Shown here: in pieces, positions 9,175 through 19,827 of the stretch
How the letters are laid out: each line of letters begins with the position of its first letter
Numbering within the stretch: the stretch's first letter is position 1
Origin: Phytophthora quininea
Lineage: Eukaryota; Oomycota; Peronosporomycetes; Peronosporales; Peronosporaceae
DNA: 64,000 nt
Assembly: GCA_011947345.1 (NCBI GenBank)
Contig: JAAVTG010000635.1
Span: 62,001-126,000, forward strand
Reading direction: 5' to 3'
Notes under the pieces: model-generated
The model's input: only the letters and a program-made list of their open reading frames with translations
What the model was told of the DNA's origin: nothing
Database searches by the model: none
Program-made: the position numbers and the translations under genes

Positions 9175-10278
9175 TTAGTGATGCCTAACTACAAATTCCA
9201 GAATGTCTTCCTCAAATACATGAGTTTCAGGGTGTTCAGTGTTTTCTGCAGTGCGTACTCGGTTTTCTTTTGAGAGCTGGCGAACAGGATCGAAGTATCC
9301 TTGAACGGTCCACCCACAGTGCTCGAATACCTTCGACATGTTGAAAGAGGTAAACCGAGAAAAAGTACGGGCAATAAACGGTGTCAGCTCGGTGGAGCTT
9401 GTTTCCACATAATGTCTTTGAAAAGATTTCTTGATATAACCAAATAAATACTCAATAGGATTGAAAAATGGGCAATATGCTGGGAGAAAAATCGGTACTA
9501 TCCCAATACTTCTCAGAAAGTGAACAATTTCGGGATGTCGGTGAATAGCAGCACCATCCAAAATCCAAATTGAGTTTGGTCCAGGATACAAACGAACCTT
9601 TCCCTGCTCTGAATACGCGAATCTTTTACAACATTCCACGAAAGTCACTCTGTCAAACGTTCCCTCTGTGTCGTAATAGTCAATAATACCATTCACACCT
9701 GCAAATGCCAGAATTGACACGCGAGCTTTTCTCTGATAGTCACCACGAATAGCTACCTTTTGCCCCCGCATTGAATAGCCACGCCGTCTAATCATGCCTC
9801 TATTATCAAAGGAAACTTCGTCTAGAAATACAATATTGTGATGTGTCCAGCTTACTTGGCTTATTTCCCTCGCAAAACGAAAAATGTCTTTCTCTTTGAT
9901 ATGAAAAGCTCGACGCTCCAAGACTTTCCACGTGAGCCCGAATTCATGAATTATTCTCCAAACTGATGAAATAGAAATTCTAGTCTGATGAGCGCGTATA
10001 AAGGCCTCTCGCGCTTCATCAAGATAGGAAAGAGGGTATTGCTGGTAATATTGGTACAGCCAGTTGCGTTGGGGTTTCGTGAACTTATTGTCCGCTCTGT
10101 TCACTCTTTGAAATGTCCCTGTAGTTTCGTACACATGGATCCAATTGCCGATTGTCTTAACATCTTTGTGGTAAATGCGAGCTAACTCCTTCCTTGGGTA
10201 GCCCAGATTATAGTAACCATATAAACAGTGTAAGACCGTGTTGGGGTGCGCGTGCTGTGTCGTCACCGCAGGTTCCAT
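9175..10278 (-). CDS. IS630/Tc1-superfamily DD34E transposase
   Basis: 367 residues from ATG at 10278, full length for the family. The N-terminus is a helix-turn-helix region (ELARIYHKDVKTIGNWIHVY). The catalytic triad is visible: Asp in FLDEVSFDNRG, Asp in WILDGAAIHRH and Glu in FFNPIEYLFGYIKK, with 34 residues between the second Asp and the Glu. It catalyses cut-and-paste movement of 7605-10427 into TA sites. The frame is intact, in contrast to the neighbouring ORF, so the element may still move. It is convergent with the accessory gene. Confidence 0.93.
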   Translation of the reverse strand: MEPAVTTQHAHPNTVLHCLYGYYNLGYPRKELARIYHKDVKTIGNWIHVYETTGTFQRVNRADNKFTKPQRNWLYQYYQQYPLSYLDEAREAFIRAHQTRISISSVWRIIHEFGLTWKVLERRAFHIKEKDIFRFAREISQVSWTHHNIVFLDEVSFDNRGMIRRRGYSMRGQKVAIRGDYQRKARVSILAFAGVNGIIDYYDTEGTFDRVTFVECCKRFAYSEQGKVRLYPGPNSIWILDGAAIHRHPEIVHFLRSIGIVPIFLPAYCPFFNPIEYLFGYIKKSFQRHYVETSSTELTPFIARTFSRFTSFNMSKVFEHCGWTVQGYFDPVRQLSKENRVRTAENTEHPETHVFEEDILEFVVRHH

Positions 10279-10402
10279 CTTGCTCCGTTGCTACAGCGTC
10301 GTATTTTGCTCCCCGAGCCGACTGATAAGGAAAACTCACTAAAGATATCTGCGAGATCTATTGCCGCGCGATTCGGCCCAAATGTCGCGAATAGCCCAGC
10401 CT

Positions 10403-10427
10403 ATGGAAATTTGGCTGGAAACGACAA
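10403..10427 (-). repeat. Right terminal inverted repeat of the DNA transposon
   Basis: Read from the right end inward it begins TTGTCGTTTCCAGCCAAAT, the imperfect partner of 7605-7629. Confidence 0.7.
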
Positions 10428-10429
10428 TA

Positions 10430-11088
10430 ATAGGGTGCAATACTTGTGCCCGCCAGCCGGCGCTGCCAGCCAGCAAGATGACGACCAAGGAGCAAGCAGC
10501 AACCACCCCCAAGGAGCAACAAGGCCAGGAGCAACGACCAAGATCGCACTGAAGGGACGCAGCACGAAGGGACACAGGCAGCGAGTAGTAACTAGTATTC
10601 AGGTAGTCTTAGTTTTGCCGTAAAAGCTCAACACGAGACTGAGTGCGACCGCAGCCGCTAGAGAGGTGTCAATAACTGGGAACTCGCCCCGCGAAGTAGG
10701 CGACGCGAGGGGTACACGACAGAGGGCCGGCGTGGGTAGATAGAGCCCCACAGGGGTTGGTGAAGCGGAGGTTGCAGCCCGCGCGTGCTTGTGGCTGTGG
10801 CAAAGAGAGGTAGAACAGCTAGCTCCGTGGTAGTAGAGCCCACCCGCCCGACAAGCACACACCAGCGAAGGCGTCGTGTACACCACCTGTGCAAGGAAAC
10901 ACTCGGACACGCAGTGGTAGTTTAGAGTAGTTTATTTAGGTTAGTACTACCGCTGCGTAGACCACTGGGCACCGCCTTTGGCCGGAGGCAGGACCAGCGT
11001 GGACCCTTGACCAGCGCGCCGACCGATACGCAACCGGCTGACGTGACCGGTGACGGACACTGCAAGAAGAAAGGAGCCGCAGCTCACT
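10430..11088 (+). repeat. Gypsy 5' LTR, main part (first four bases at 7601-7604)
   Basis: Matches 19827-20486 apart from about two substitutions (T/A near the start, C/A in the CTCGCC[CA]CGCG region) and one missing T in the GCG(T)CTGCC stretch. It ends GCTCACT at 11088. Confidence 0.92.
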
Positions 11089-11105
11089 TGGTGGTCATAC
11101 AGGGG
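11089..11105 (+). other. Gypsy primer-binding site (TGG...)
   Basis: TGGTGGTCATACAGGGG directly follows the LTR. The initial TGG fits pairing with a tRNA CCA 3' end, the usual Gypsy priming mode. The tRNA identity cannot be fixed by eye. Confidence 0.5.
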
Positions 11106-11241
11106 CCTTCCAACACGGTTGGCCTTTGTACGATAGCAGCAGCAGACAAAGACCTTCACGAGGCTTGGCCCCGCGGCACGAACCCGTGCGACAGCAGTAG
11201 CAGTCAAAGACCGCTGAGCCCGTGAACGCAGCAGCAGGAAG

Positions 11242-14200
11242 ATGGCTATGCGAGCGGCAGCCGTGCAGGCCGCTAGCCAGAGGAGGAAGTCGAGCCGGTC
11301 AGCAGCAGCGAAGAAGTCGCGCGCACCGAAGACTCGACTGCAGCTTGGAAGTGATGATGATGGAACGGATGGGACAGTACTGGTCAGCAGCGATGTGCGA
11401 ATCGCGACTAGCGGGGACAGTCCCAGTGAAGATGACAGTGGCAGCAGCAGTAGTAGCAGCAGCAGCAGTAAAGACAGCCGGCCAAGCAGCGCGGAGTCGG
11501 TGGAAGCAGCTCCACCACCGCCGCCGCTGGCAACACCACGATCAAGAACGCGCCGACGTTCGAGATCTCGGCGGCATACCGCAGCCGCACCGCCGGGTCG
11601 GGACGATAGCGCAGCCGCGCCGAATGACATGGGCTGGTGGGACCATCTTACGCCAGAGCAGCAGCGCGCGTTGATGCGACGATTCATATTCGCACCGCCG
11701 GCAGCAATCGCAGCAGTACCAGCTTCACCAGCAGTAGTACCACCACCAGCAGCGCAGGAACGACGCCGCAAGCGAAAGAAGCTGATGATCGCCCATTTTA
11801 AGGGTCAGGCGGACGAGTCCGTGGAAGCATGGCTGTCGTCGGTAATGGAGGAAGTGGAAGCCCAACGGAACTTGGGTGGAGATACGTGGACAGCGCGCGA
11901 GCTTTACCATGGTGTCGTCGCGCACCTGAAGGGCAAAGCATACATTTGGTTTGTTAGCTTGAAAGAGAGCATGTCGGAGGACGATCAGAACATCGGGTAC
12001 CTGGTCAAGCGGATTCGCCAGAAGTACGGACGCCAGGCTAACGCGTGGCAGATACAGCAGCAGCTGGCCAAGCGCGTGCAAGGACCTGGAGAGAGCTTGA
12101 CAGAGTACGCCGACAACCTGACGGAGATTGGATTCGGCAAGAGAGTGTCATCAGAAACGTACGTCGAAGCCTTCCTCAACGGTATCAACAACAAAGTTAC
12201 CTCGATGCAGGTACGCGGGAAGAGCCCGGCTTCGCTGGAGTACGCCGTGAGCCACGCCATTGAAATCAGTGGGGAGTACGGCGAGGGCCGAGACGTGACG
12301 GACTGGCATGACGCCGAAGACCTTCACCGCCTGAAGCGAGGCTTGACTGGGGATGACAGCTCTGCTCGCGCCAAGAAGAAGATCAAAACGGAAGTGCCGG
12401 GGATTGATTGGAGGAAGCTAGGATTCGGTGGCAGAGACCCTGCGCCTAAGTACGACACGTCCGGAAATCGGATCAGCGGATTGGCTAGAGGCCCAGGAAG
12501 TGAGCCACTCTCATTGGATGCGCTCCAGGCTCTTATGTCTGTGACTGGGATTGGCCAGCAGCGGGAAACTGGCGATCAGAACACCAAGCCGACAGCCGTA
12601 AAGAACAAGGCGCGAGTGCTGGAAGTGAAGGCCGAACCTGGTGCCGAACCAGAGCCGACGACGCAAGGCGACCGGCAACAGCATCGGTCAGGTGGTGGAA
12701 GACGCGGGTCAGGCAACCGAGGCAGCGGGCGAGGACGCGGTCTGGAAAATTACGGCCCCAACGACAGTCGACCGATAGCGCAGCGGAAGAAGGAGTCGAC
12801 GTGCCACTACTGCGGTGAGCCTGGACACTGGAGGGCCGAATGCGCCGATCGTCTCGCAGCCGTGCGTGAGCAGGAGGCCAGAGCAGTAGCCCGAAGTGCA
12901 GCAAACGCCAGTGCCGGAGGACCTGCAGCAGCACAAGTGACGCCGCAGGAAACGATCAACGACAGTAGAAGCGGGGTTCTGCTGTCGGTTACAACTTCCA
13001 ACCCCGTCAGTGAAAGGCGACCGGTCAAGCGGCGTCAGCGCAAGAGGATGAGGCAGCGGCAGCTACGCCAGAGGAAGAGTGCAGCAGAAAAGAGCGCGCT
13101 CGCAGTTAGTGGTTCTGACTGGGAGAAGAGCGACACCGGGGCTGCCACCCAGCAGCAGCAGGGAGGAACCCCGGCTGACGAGGTCACATTGGCGGGTGAA
13201 GCACGAGGCGCCGCCGAAAGAACGACCGCGGCAGCCGCCAAGGTGGAGCCCAGCGTAGCAGACATGCTGGAGGACCCGGTGCAAGCAGTGGCATTCGACA
13301 TCTTTGAGGATGTAGCCGCTGAAAGAGATGCGACGCAAGACAGCAGTAAAGTGGCGGTCAAGACGCTGCCGAAAGGACTGCGGCAGCAACGGCTACTAGT
13401 CAGCGGAGGACGGACAGCCGCTGCCAAGCGACGACAGCAGCGTGCCGAGCGTGATATCGCAGCTGAAGATGGAGTGCTGATTACTGAACTCCGTCGCAGG
13501 AACGTGGAGCGTGCCAAGGTGTTGCGCGAGGAGGTTAGAGGACTTATCGGCGAGTTACGACAAGCCGACGAGAAGCTAGGCCGTATCTGCCGACGCAACC
13601 ATGCGAAGACAGCTGCCGATAGAGTGCGGAGACGGGAATACAAGAAGTCAGCGAAGCTAGAGCAGACGCCGCCAGTCAACAATGAGCGAGCAGGTGAAGT
13701 GCCGAAGCTGACAGCAGCAGCAGTGCTACCGTCCCTGGAAGCTGAGCCACCCGAGGTGCTGGAAGAAGTCGGTTCGCTAGAGGACATGCGTGCAGATCGA
13801 CGGCTCGCAGAGAAGCAGGCCAAAGCGCAGAGGGCAAGGCGACGCGTTCGGCGTCTGCAGCAACGACAGCTCGCTGCGGAGAAGCGGCAGGAAGAGTTGA
13901 CTAGTGGCAAACGGAAGCCAAAACGACAGCGGCCGATGCGACGCTATCAATACAAGCGGCAGGGCAGATACAGTGACGTGGAACAGCGACTCGGGCCTGA
14001 AGGGAAGTTGCTGCGCGTTGGCCAAGTGCGAGCCATAGGCAGTGGAAGTCCCAGTTGCTTGCCGACAGCACTCCTGGCATTATCCAAGAAGCACATGCAA
14101 GAAGTACGACTGGACACATGTGCCCAGTACAGCGTGGTGGGCGAAGAGCTACGTCGGTTTGGGCAGTGTGTGTCGAAGAGAGCGCCAGTGGATCTGGTCG

Positions 14201-17040
14201 AGGGCTTCGGAGGTGGCACCAGCAAGGTGTTAGGAGTTTGGAGGTTCATGGGCACCACGGTGCACCAGCAGCGGATCACCATCGACGCGTTGTTAGTCGA
14301 AGGCCAAGGCAGTGAGTTCTTCATTGGCGAAGACTGGATGGATGAAAAGCAGGTCCAGATGGATTTCGGCAACCGAGAGCTGAAATACTACGACGACAAA
14401 GGGCTAAAGGTGGTGTTACCATTCACGTGTCACGGTATTACTTCGTTGGCGCCGCCAGGTCGAGGGCCGCGAAAAGCCGTACGCCTACCCAAGACAGTGA
14501 AGCTGGCCACCAACACCTGCAGTGTGATACGCGTTGCCGTGGAAGCAGAGGATGGCACGACGGGCGTGTTCATCCCCAAGCCGCACAGTAAGAGATACCA
14601 GCTGACAGCACCAACAATTGGCACCGTGCAGAACGGTACGATAAGTATAGCTGTGCTGAACGTCGAAGGACGTCGGGAAAAGCTACCGGCCCGCGAAATC
14701 TTGGGAACGTGGGTGCCGACGGACGAGACTATGGAAGTCCTACAGTTGAATGGTGAGCTGGAACGTGCTCGAGTGGCTGAATGGGTGGCGTCGCTGAACA
14801 AGGACGACGCTAGGCCATTGGCAGATGAGGGCGAGCTGGACATCGGCGAAATGGAGGCCGCAGACCGCGACCTAGTGATTGCTTTGCTGCGCCAGTATGC
14901 CGGGACGGTGGAAAAGAAGCCTGGATGTCCGCCAATGACGACTACTGGAGTGGAGCATCACATAAATACTGGAGGAACTGCGCCCATTATGCTGAGACGC
15001 CGTAGACACGCTGTTGCGGAGAATGCGTTGATCGATAAAGAAGTGGACGAAATGCTGCGCAATGGCGTGATCGAAGAAGGCTCAGGAGCATGGGGTTTTC
15101 CAGTGGTCATCGTCAAGAAGAAGGACGGCAGTGTGAGGTTTTGCATTGATTACCGCGCGCTGAATGCGGTCACAGTGAAGGATGTGTATCCCTTGCCGCG
15201 AGTGGATGAGACTTTGGAGACGCTGCATGGTTCACAGCGCTTCACGAGCCTTGATTTGCATGCAGGATACTGGCAGCTGGGAGTCGCTAAGGAAGATCGA
15301 CAAAAGACTGCGTTTACAACTCGACGTGGCCTCTTCCAATTTCTGAGGATGCCGTTTGGTTTGTGCAACGCGCCAAGTACTTTCCAGCGACTAATGGACT
15401 GTGTGCTACGAGGTCTTACGTGGGTCTGTTGCCTGGTGTACTTGGACGATGTCGTCATCTTTACGAAGGGAACGGTGGCGCAGCACGTCGTGGAGTTGGC
15501 AGTTGTGTTAGAGAGGCTGGCTGAGGCAGGATTGAGCCTGAAGCCGTCGAAATGCTCGTTCGCGACCACAAGTATGGAGTACTTGGGCCACGACTTGACA
15601 CCAGAAGGCATCAAACCGACGCAGCGGCTGATTAAGGCAGTAGTCGACTACCCGACGCCGATAAATGCAGACAAAGTTCGGAGTTTCGTGGCATTAGCTG
15701 GTTACTACCGACGGTTCATGCCGGGTTTTGGGACGCGAATGGCGCCCTTAACTGGGTTGCTGCGGAAGACAAGTGAATGGACTTGGGGAGCTGAGCAGGA
15801 AGCAGCTTTTGCTTGGGCCAAAGCGTGGCTAAGCAAGGAGCCGGTGTTAATATATCCTGACTACCGACTGCCGTTTAAGCTGACTACCGACGCCTCCACT
15901 ACAGGGCTAGGAGCGGTTCTCTCGCAGGATCAAGGCCATGGGGATCAGCCTGTAGCGTATGCGTCGAAAGTGAATAGTCCGACGGAAGCAAAATACAGCA
16001 TCTCAGAGCTCGAGTGCTTGGCAGTTGTGTGGGCAGTGCGACTCTTTCGACCCCATCTCTACGGCCGGAAGTTCACGATAGTCACGGATCATATTGCGCT
16101 GAAGTGGCTGATGACCACTAAGGAGCCGGCAGGACGCTTGCATCGATGGGCGTTGACGCTGCAGGAATACGACTTTAGCATTCGCTATCGTCCGGGCAAA
16201 GAAAACCATGTAGCAGATGCGTTGTCGAGGAGCCCCGTGCTCGATGATGGGGAAACCAAGACGGAAGATGCGGATGACCCGGTAATTTCACGATCGATGG
16301 CAGAGGGAGTTTCTCGTGTGACTGCCAGCATGTGTTCGCTGCAGGCGATTGGCGAGATAGCTGAGGAGAAACGAATGCCAGTGACCATGGAGCAAATAGC
16401 CGAGGATGTAGCCAGTTGGCAGTGCGAGGAGAGCACACCAGCACGCTCAACAGTTCGTGGGTCTGATGCCGTGCTAGCAGAGATTGACCGAGCCGCCGAT
16501 GAGGTGGTGAAAGCTGCAGGATTGTATCGAGTGGAAGCTGCCGAGATGGGAATAGTACAGTTCTCCGATGAAGACATCAGGAAGCAGCAAAAGAAGTCGG
16601 TGATGGTACAAACGCTGCTGAAGCGTGGCAAGTACCGACACTACCGGATCGTGACAGCAGAAGACGGTCTGGTTAATGCCGAACTAGAGAATGGAGAGCT
16701 GCGAGTGATATTGCCGACAGTATACTGGGCTTTAGCTTTCAAGGAAGCCCACGATAGTATCTGGGCAGGACACCTACGGACACCGCAAACCTATGAACGA
16801 CTGCGACGACTGTATTGGTGGCCGCGGATGAAGCGAGCAGTCAAAAGCTGGGTGTCAGCATGTCAGGACTGTGGTTCCAGGAAGGCGAGACCACAGGCAG
16901 TGATACCACCGCTGCGTAGTGTGAGAACCGGGGATGTGTGTGACCGCTGGGCTGTGGATGTAGCTGGGCCTCTGCCAGTGACAGATCGTGGTAATCGCTA
17001 CGTCATCGCAGCCGTGGAGTACCCACTCGCTATGCAGTAG
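11242..17040 (+). CDS. Gypsy Gag-Pol polyprotein (gag, protease, RT, RNase H, integrase N-part)
   Basis: 1,932 codons from the first suitable ATG after a 150-base leader. Order seen: Ser/Ala-rich N-terminus; gag core (MIAHFKGQADESVEAWLSSV, about residue 182); zinc knuckle CHYCGEPGHWRAEC near 12803; a long basic Gln/Arg-rich spacer; aspartic protease with LDTCAQYSVVG near 14110 (DTC in place of the usual DTG); reverse transcriptase with DGSVRFCIDYRALN and LVYLDDVVIF; RNase H with TTDASTTGLGAVLSQ; RPGKENHVADALSR; integrase HHCC zinc region; and the first integrase Asp in RWAVDVAGP. The frame ends early at 17038-17040 by a one-base loss near 17020-17025; the integrase continues in the next frame. 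Confidence 0.9.
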   Translation: MAMRAAAVQAASQRRKSSRSAAAKKSRAPKTRLQLGSDDDGTDGTVLVSSDVRIATSGDSPSEDDSGSSSSSSSSSKDSRPSSAESVEAAPPPPPLATPRSRTRRRSRSRRHTAAAPPGRDDSAAAPNDMGWWDHLTPEQQRALMRRFIFAPPAAIAAVPASPAVVPPPAAQERRRKRKKLMIAHFKGQADESVEAWLSSVMEEVEAQRNLGGDTWTARELYHGVVAHLKGKAYIWFVSLKESMSEDDQNIGYLVKRIRQKYGRQANAWQIQQQLAKRVQGPGESLTEYADNLTEIGFGKRVSSETYVEAFLNGINNKVTSMQVRGKSPASLEYAVSHAIEISGEYGEGRDVTDWHDAEDLHRLKRGLTGDDSSARAKKKIKTEVPGIDWRKLGFGGRDPAPKYDTSGNRISGLARGPGSEPLSLDALQALMSVTGIGQQRETGDQNTKPTAVKNKARVLEVKAEPGAEPEPTTQGDRQQHRSGGGRRGSGNRGSGRGRGLENYGPNDSRPIAQRKKESTCHYCGEPGHWRAECADRLAAVREQEARAVARSAANASAGGPAAAQVTPQETINDSRSGVLLSVTTSNPVSERRPVKRRQRKRMRQRQLRQRKSAAEKSALAVSGSDWEKSDTGAATQQQQGGTPADEVTLAGEARGAAERTTAAAAKVEPSVADMLEDPVQAVAFDIFEDVAAERDATQDSSKVAVKTLPKGLRQQRLLVSGGRTAAAKRRQQRAERDIAAEDGVLITELRRRNVERAKVLREEVRGLIGELRQADEKLGRICRRNHAKTAADRVRRREYKKSAKLEQTPPVNNERAGEVPKLTAAAVLPSLEAEPPEVLEEVGSLEDMRADRRLAEKQAKAQRARRRVRRLQQRQLAAEKRQEELTSGKRKPKRQRPMRRYQYKRQGRYSDVEQRLGPEGKLLRVGQVRAIGSGSPSCLPTALLALSKKHMQEVRLDTCAQYSVVGEELRRFGQCVSKRAPVDLVEGFGGGTSKVLGVWRFMGTTVHQQRITIDALLVEGQGSEFFIGEDWMDEKQVQMDFGNRELKYYDDKGLKVVLPFTCHGITSLAPPGRGPRKAVRLPKTVKLATNTCSVIRVAVEAEDGTTGVFIPKPHSKRYQLTAPTIGTVQNGTISIAVLNVEGRREKLPAREILGTWVPTDETMEVLQLNGELERARVAEWVASLNKDDARPLADEGELDIGEMEAADRDLVIALLRQYAGTVEKKPGCPPMTTTGVEHHINTGGTAPIMLRRRRHAVAENALIDKEVDEMLRNGVIEEGSGAWGFPVVIVKKKDGSVRFCIDYRALNAVTVKDVYPLPRVDETLETLHGSQRFTSLDLHAGYWQLGVAKEDRQKTAFTTRRGLFQFLRMPFGLCNAPSTFQRLMDCVLRGLTWVCCLVYLDDVVIFTKGTVAQHVVELAVVLERLAEAGLSLKPSKCSFATTSMEYLGHDLTPEGIKPTQRLIKAVVDYPTPINADKVRSFVALAGYYRRFMPGFGTRMAPLTGLLRKTSEWTWGAEQEAAFAWAKAWLSKEPVLIYPDYRLPFKLTTDASTTGLGAVLSQDQGHGDQPVAYASKVNSPTEAKYSISELECLAVVWAVRLFRPHLYGRKFTIVTDHIALKWLMTTKEPAGRLHRWALTLQEYDFSIRYRPGKENHVADALSRSPVLDDGETKTEDADDPVISRSMAEGVSRVTASMCSLQAIGEIAEEKRMPVTMEQIAEDVASWQCEESTPARSTVRGSDAVLAEIDRAADEVVKAAGLYRVEAAEMGIVQFSDEDIRKQQKKSVMVQTLLKRGKYRHYRIVTAEDGLVNAELENGELRVILPTVYWALAFKEAHDSIWAGHLRTPQTYERLRRLYWWPRMKRAVKSWVSACQDCGSRKARPQAVIPPLRSVRTGDVCDRWAVDVAGPLPVTDRGNRYVIAAVEYPLAMQ

Positions 17041-19827
17041 CAGCAGCAACGACCGAGCACACAGCGAGTACGATCGCCAGATTCTTGATGGAGAAGGTGA
17101 TTTTCGTCTACGGTCCGATGAGAGAGATAATGCTCGATGGTGCTAGTGAATTTGGAAGCCAGGCAATCACTGAGCTGCTGCAATTGTTGCAAGTGAAGCA
17201 GACGACGCCAGTACCCTACCGACCAAAGTTATTGGGCCTGGTGGAACGATTCCATCGTACGTGGAAAGATATAGTGAGTCTCTACGTGAACAACGAGCAG
17301 GATGACTGGGATGACTTTCTTCCGTGCGCTTTGTACGCGTACAACGGGGCCAAGCACGCGACGCACGGTTACCAGCCAAACGAACTAATGTTGGGCAGGA
17401 AGCTGAGATTGCCCTCGGAACTACTGAGAAAGAATCGCCGACCGTACCCCAATTTGCCGCTGGAAGATTATCACGAAGAGCTGCTGAAGAACTTGACGGC
17501 AGCACGTGGACTGGCCGCCGTGGCGCTGCGGAAAGAGCAAGCTCGTCAGGCCACGTACTACAATCAAAGAAACGTACGCGGTCGCATGAATTTCAGGGCA
17601 GGACAGTTGGTATGGGTCTACAAACCAGCACGTGGGCCAGGAATTACGAAGTTCGGACATCGCTGGCGTGGACCAGGCCAAGTGATGGAAGCAGCAGGTT
17701 ACGACAACTACCGCGTCAAGATGCTGGAATCAAATCGAGAAGTGGTAACGCATTGTTCATTTTTGATTGCTTATCATTACCCGACCCACTTGTTGGAGCA
17801 GATGGCAAACGATATTGCTACAGACTTGAGGAGGAGGCCGTCGCTGCCGCGGATAGAGAATCAGACGAAGAAGATAATGCGGACACTTCCCAAGGGGCTG
17901 ATAATGGCGGCATTGCCAGGAATAGCGGTCAGAGCAGAAATGACTTGGGACGAGCAGCTGATCGAGAAGCAGTCGATAATTCTTCGGGCCCAGCAGCAAC
18001 CGAACGAAGCAGAAGTCCAGGAGAGCGGCATGTCGACAGGCGAGGAACAAGGACGATGCCCACTTTGCCGGTGGGATCGACCAGCATACCCCCAACAGCC
18101 GCTACGGCCGCCGCTGATGGAGCAGTTAATACAGCAGCAGCGCGAGGAACGTCAACGACGGAAGCTGCAAGAGCAGCGCAAACAGCAGTCGAGGCAGCAG
18201 GAGCAGCGATTACCGCCGCAGGACCAGCTGATGAGGTTGCCACAGCAGCCACGGCAGTGCCGCAGGCCAGCCGAAAGAAGCGACGGCGGGTGGAGCCGCC
18301 AGCCGTGGCCGCAGACGCTGTTTCTGGCCGGACTAGGTCGAGAAGACGAGCGACAACTGATGGCAGAAGTCAGGAACAAGAAGACGCGATATCGGAAAGA
18401 GGTCCTGCCGCAATCGCCACCATGCCCACACCCCGGACTGAGGCGCGCAGCAGGCCAGAGACCGAAGTCATCTCGACTACGGCCGCAGCTGAGGATTCGA
18501 GGAGAGGACGGACAAGTCGACGAAGTCCGTGCCGGCAGCCCGACACTGCTGCCCGAGGCGATCCGATGGGTGCCAGCGATACCGCAGACACAGGAAGTGG
18601 TGCCACGAACACAGGAACGGTCGGCGCAGACAACCAATCATTGGCCGACGCTGTGCGTGGACGAGAAGAGGGAGAGCTGTTGGAAGAGAGTCCGGCAGGT
18701 TTGCAGCAACTGGAGCGCATGCTAAAGGCGCTCCGGCAGCAGTGGAGGCAGCGCCAAGCAGCGAAGATGTCCGCCAAGACGGGAAACCAGCCTCACCAGC
18801 GCGGGAACGAGCCACACCGACAGCAGCAATCGAACGACAACATGAGGTGCCACCACCAGCGAGTAGAGAAGGCGGACGACGAACCGATACCACGAAGCAA
18901 GCGCCGCCGGGTGGAGCAGCAGTCATCCGGGCCGGCCGAGGTGTCGACAGTCTTGTGCCCCCATCTCAACGCCTCGCGCCAATCCCACCGTGGGAGCGAG
19001 TCGTGGAGCAATGTCGACGCCGATACAGGACACGCGTCGGCCGGTACGTACTCGAGTACCGGATCACGCGCGCACCCGATCGACCTAACGAGAAGCCCGA
19101 GCAGCTGTGGATCTCACAGCGAGATTACGATCAACTTTGGGTCGACGGCCGGCTCGCCGTGGCCGAAGGCGACTGGCCGGACGACAATGAAGCCGTTGCA
19201 GACAGCCGCAGCGAGGAACTTACACTTCCGTCGGCTTAAGGCGTACTCGCCTACGTACAAGCCGCGGTCGTGGATTCCGCCACCATCGCCCGCCGCTAGA
19301 AGCATGATCACCGCGACGGAAGGAGGAGGCGGGGAGGATGCAGCCGCAGTACCTGATGGGGCGACCATGGTCCCAGCAGAAGTAGCCGTGAACGACGTCG
19401 CAGGTGGCGACGCGTGGACACTGGGGGAAAACGCCGTTGAAGAAGAAGAAGCCGATGAGGTCGACCAGGGAACAGCCGCTGCCGACCGTGGCGCCGAAGG
19501 AGCAGCAGCAGCAGTCGAAGATGGCGCCGGTGGGACAGCAGTAGCCGCAACTGTCGACGAAGATGCAGCAGCTGAGACGGTGACACCAGGTAGCAGTGAC
19601 GACGCGAAGGAGCCAGCCGAAGACGCCGCAGGAACGCAGTCAAAGGCGCCGCGGACGAGGCAGCGGAAGACGGTCAAGAGGCAGCAGCAGACGAAGACGA
19701 CGACGCCGACACGCAGCCACCAGCACAGGACACGGGACCGGAGGAAAGCGACGCCAGCGACACGGACGACGACGGCGACGCCTTTATCTTCGGGTCGAGG
19801 ACGACCCGTGCTGGGAGAAGAGAGTAA
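17026..19827 (+). pseudogene. Gypsy integrase core and C-terminal tail, several frame changes
   Basis: After the break the integrase core continues: the second Asp in LDGASEFGS and the Glu in GLVERFHRTW (17085-17260), then the C-terminal region VWVYKPARGPG and RWRGPGQV to THCSFLIAYHYP. Coding character then moves frame near 17830 (into an acidic Glu/Ala-rich stretch), near 18720, near 19239 and near 19645. One segment, GRYVLEYRITRAPD...DYDQLWVDGRL at about 19040-19150, resembles the chromo-like C-terminal domain of oomycete Gypsy polyproteins. The last acidic segment ends with TAA at 19825-19827, three bases into the right LTR. The 851-codon open frame over this region mixes real and shadow coding and is not a separate gene. 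Confidence 0.65.

Larger units (their letters stand above)
7605..10427. mobile_element. IS630/Tc1-type DNA transposon carrying two convergent genes
   Basis: Bounded by TA dinucleotides (7603-7604 and 10428-10429), the target duplication of this superfamily. Imperfect inverted ends of about 25 bp begin TTGCCGGTTTCATTCC on the left and TTGTCGTTTCCAGCC on the right (read inward). Removing 7605-10429 restores AGTAATAGGG, exactly the start of the intact right Gypsy LTR, which proves both borders. It carries a DD34E transposase on the minus strand and an unrecognised gene on the plus strand, ending 6 bp apart. Confidence 0.88.

Noticed and set aside
10599..10910. Minus-strand open frames in the Gypsy LTR (also at 19997-20308)
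   Set aside because: They lie wholly inside the LTR and are duplicated only because the LTR is duplicated.
11440..11475. AGC/AGT trinucleotide run as a microsatellite feature
   Set aside because: It is a Ser codon run within the Gypsy gag N-terminus and not a separate repeat locus.
13035..13910. Long minus-strand open frame opposite the Gypsy gag-pol spacer
   Set aside because: It is the antisense of a Gln/Arg/Ala-rich coding region; Ser/Cys-rich composition and no domain mark it as a shadow.
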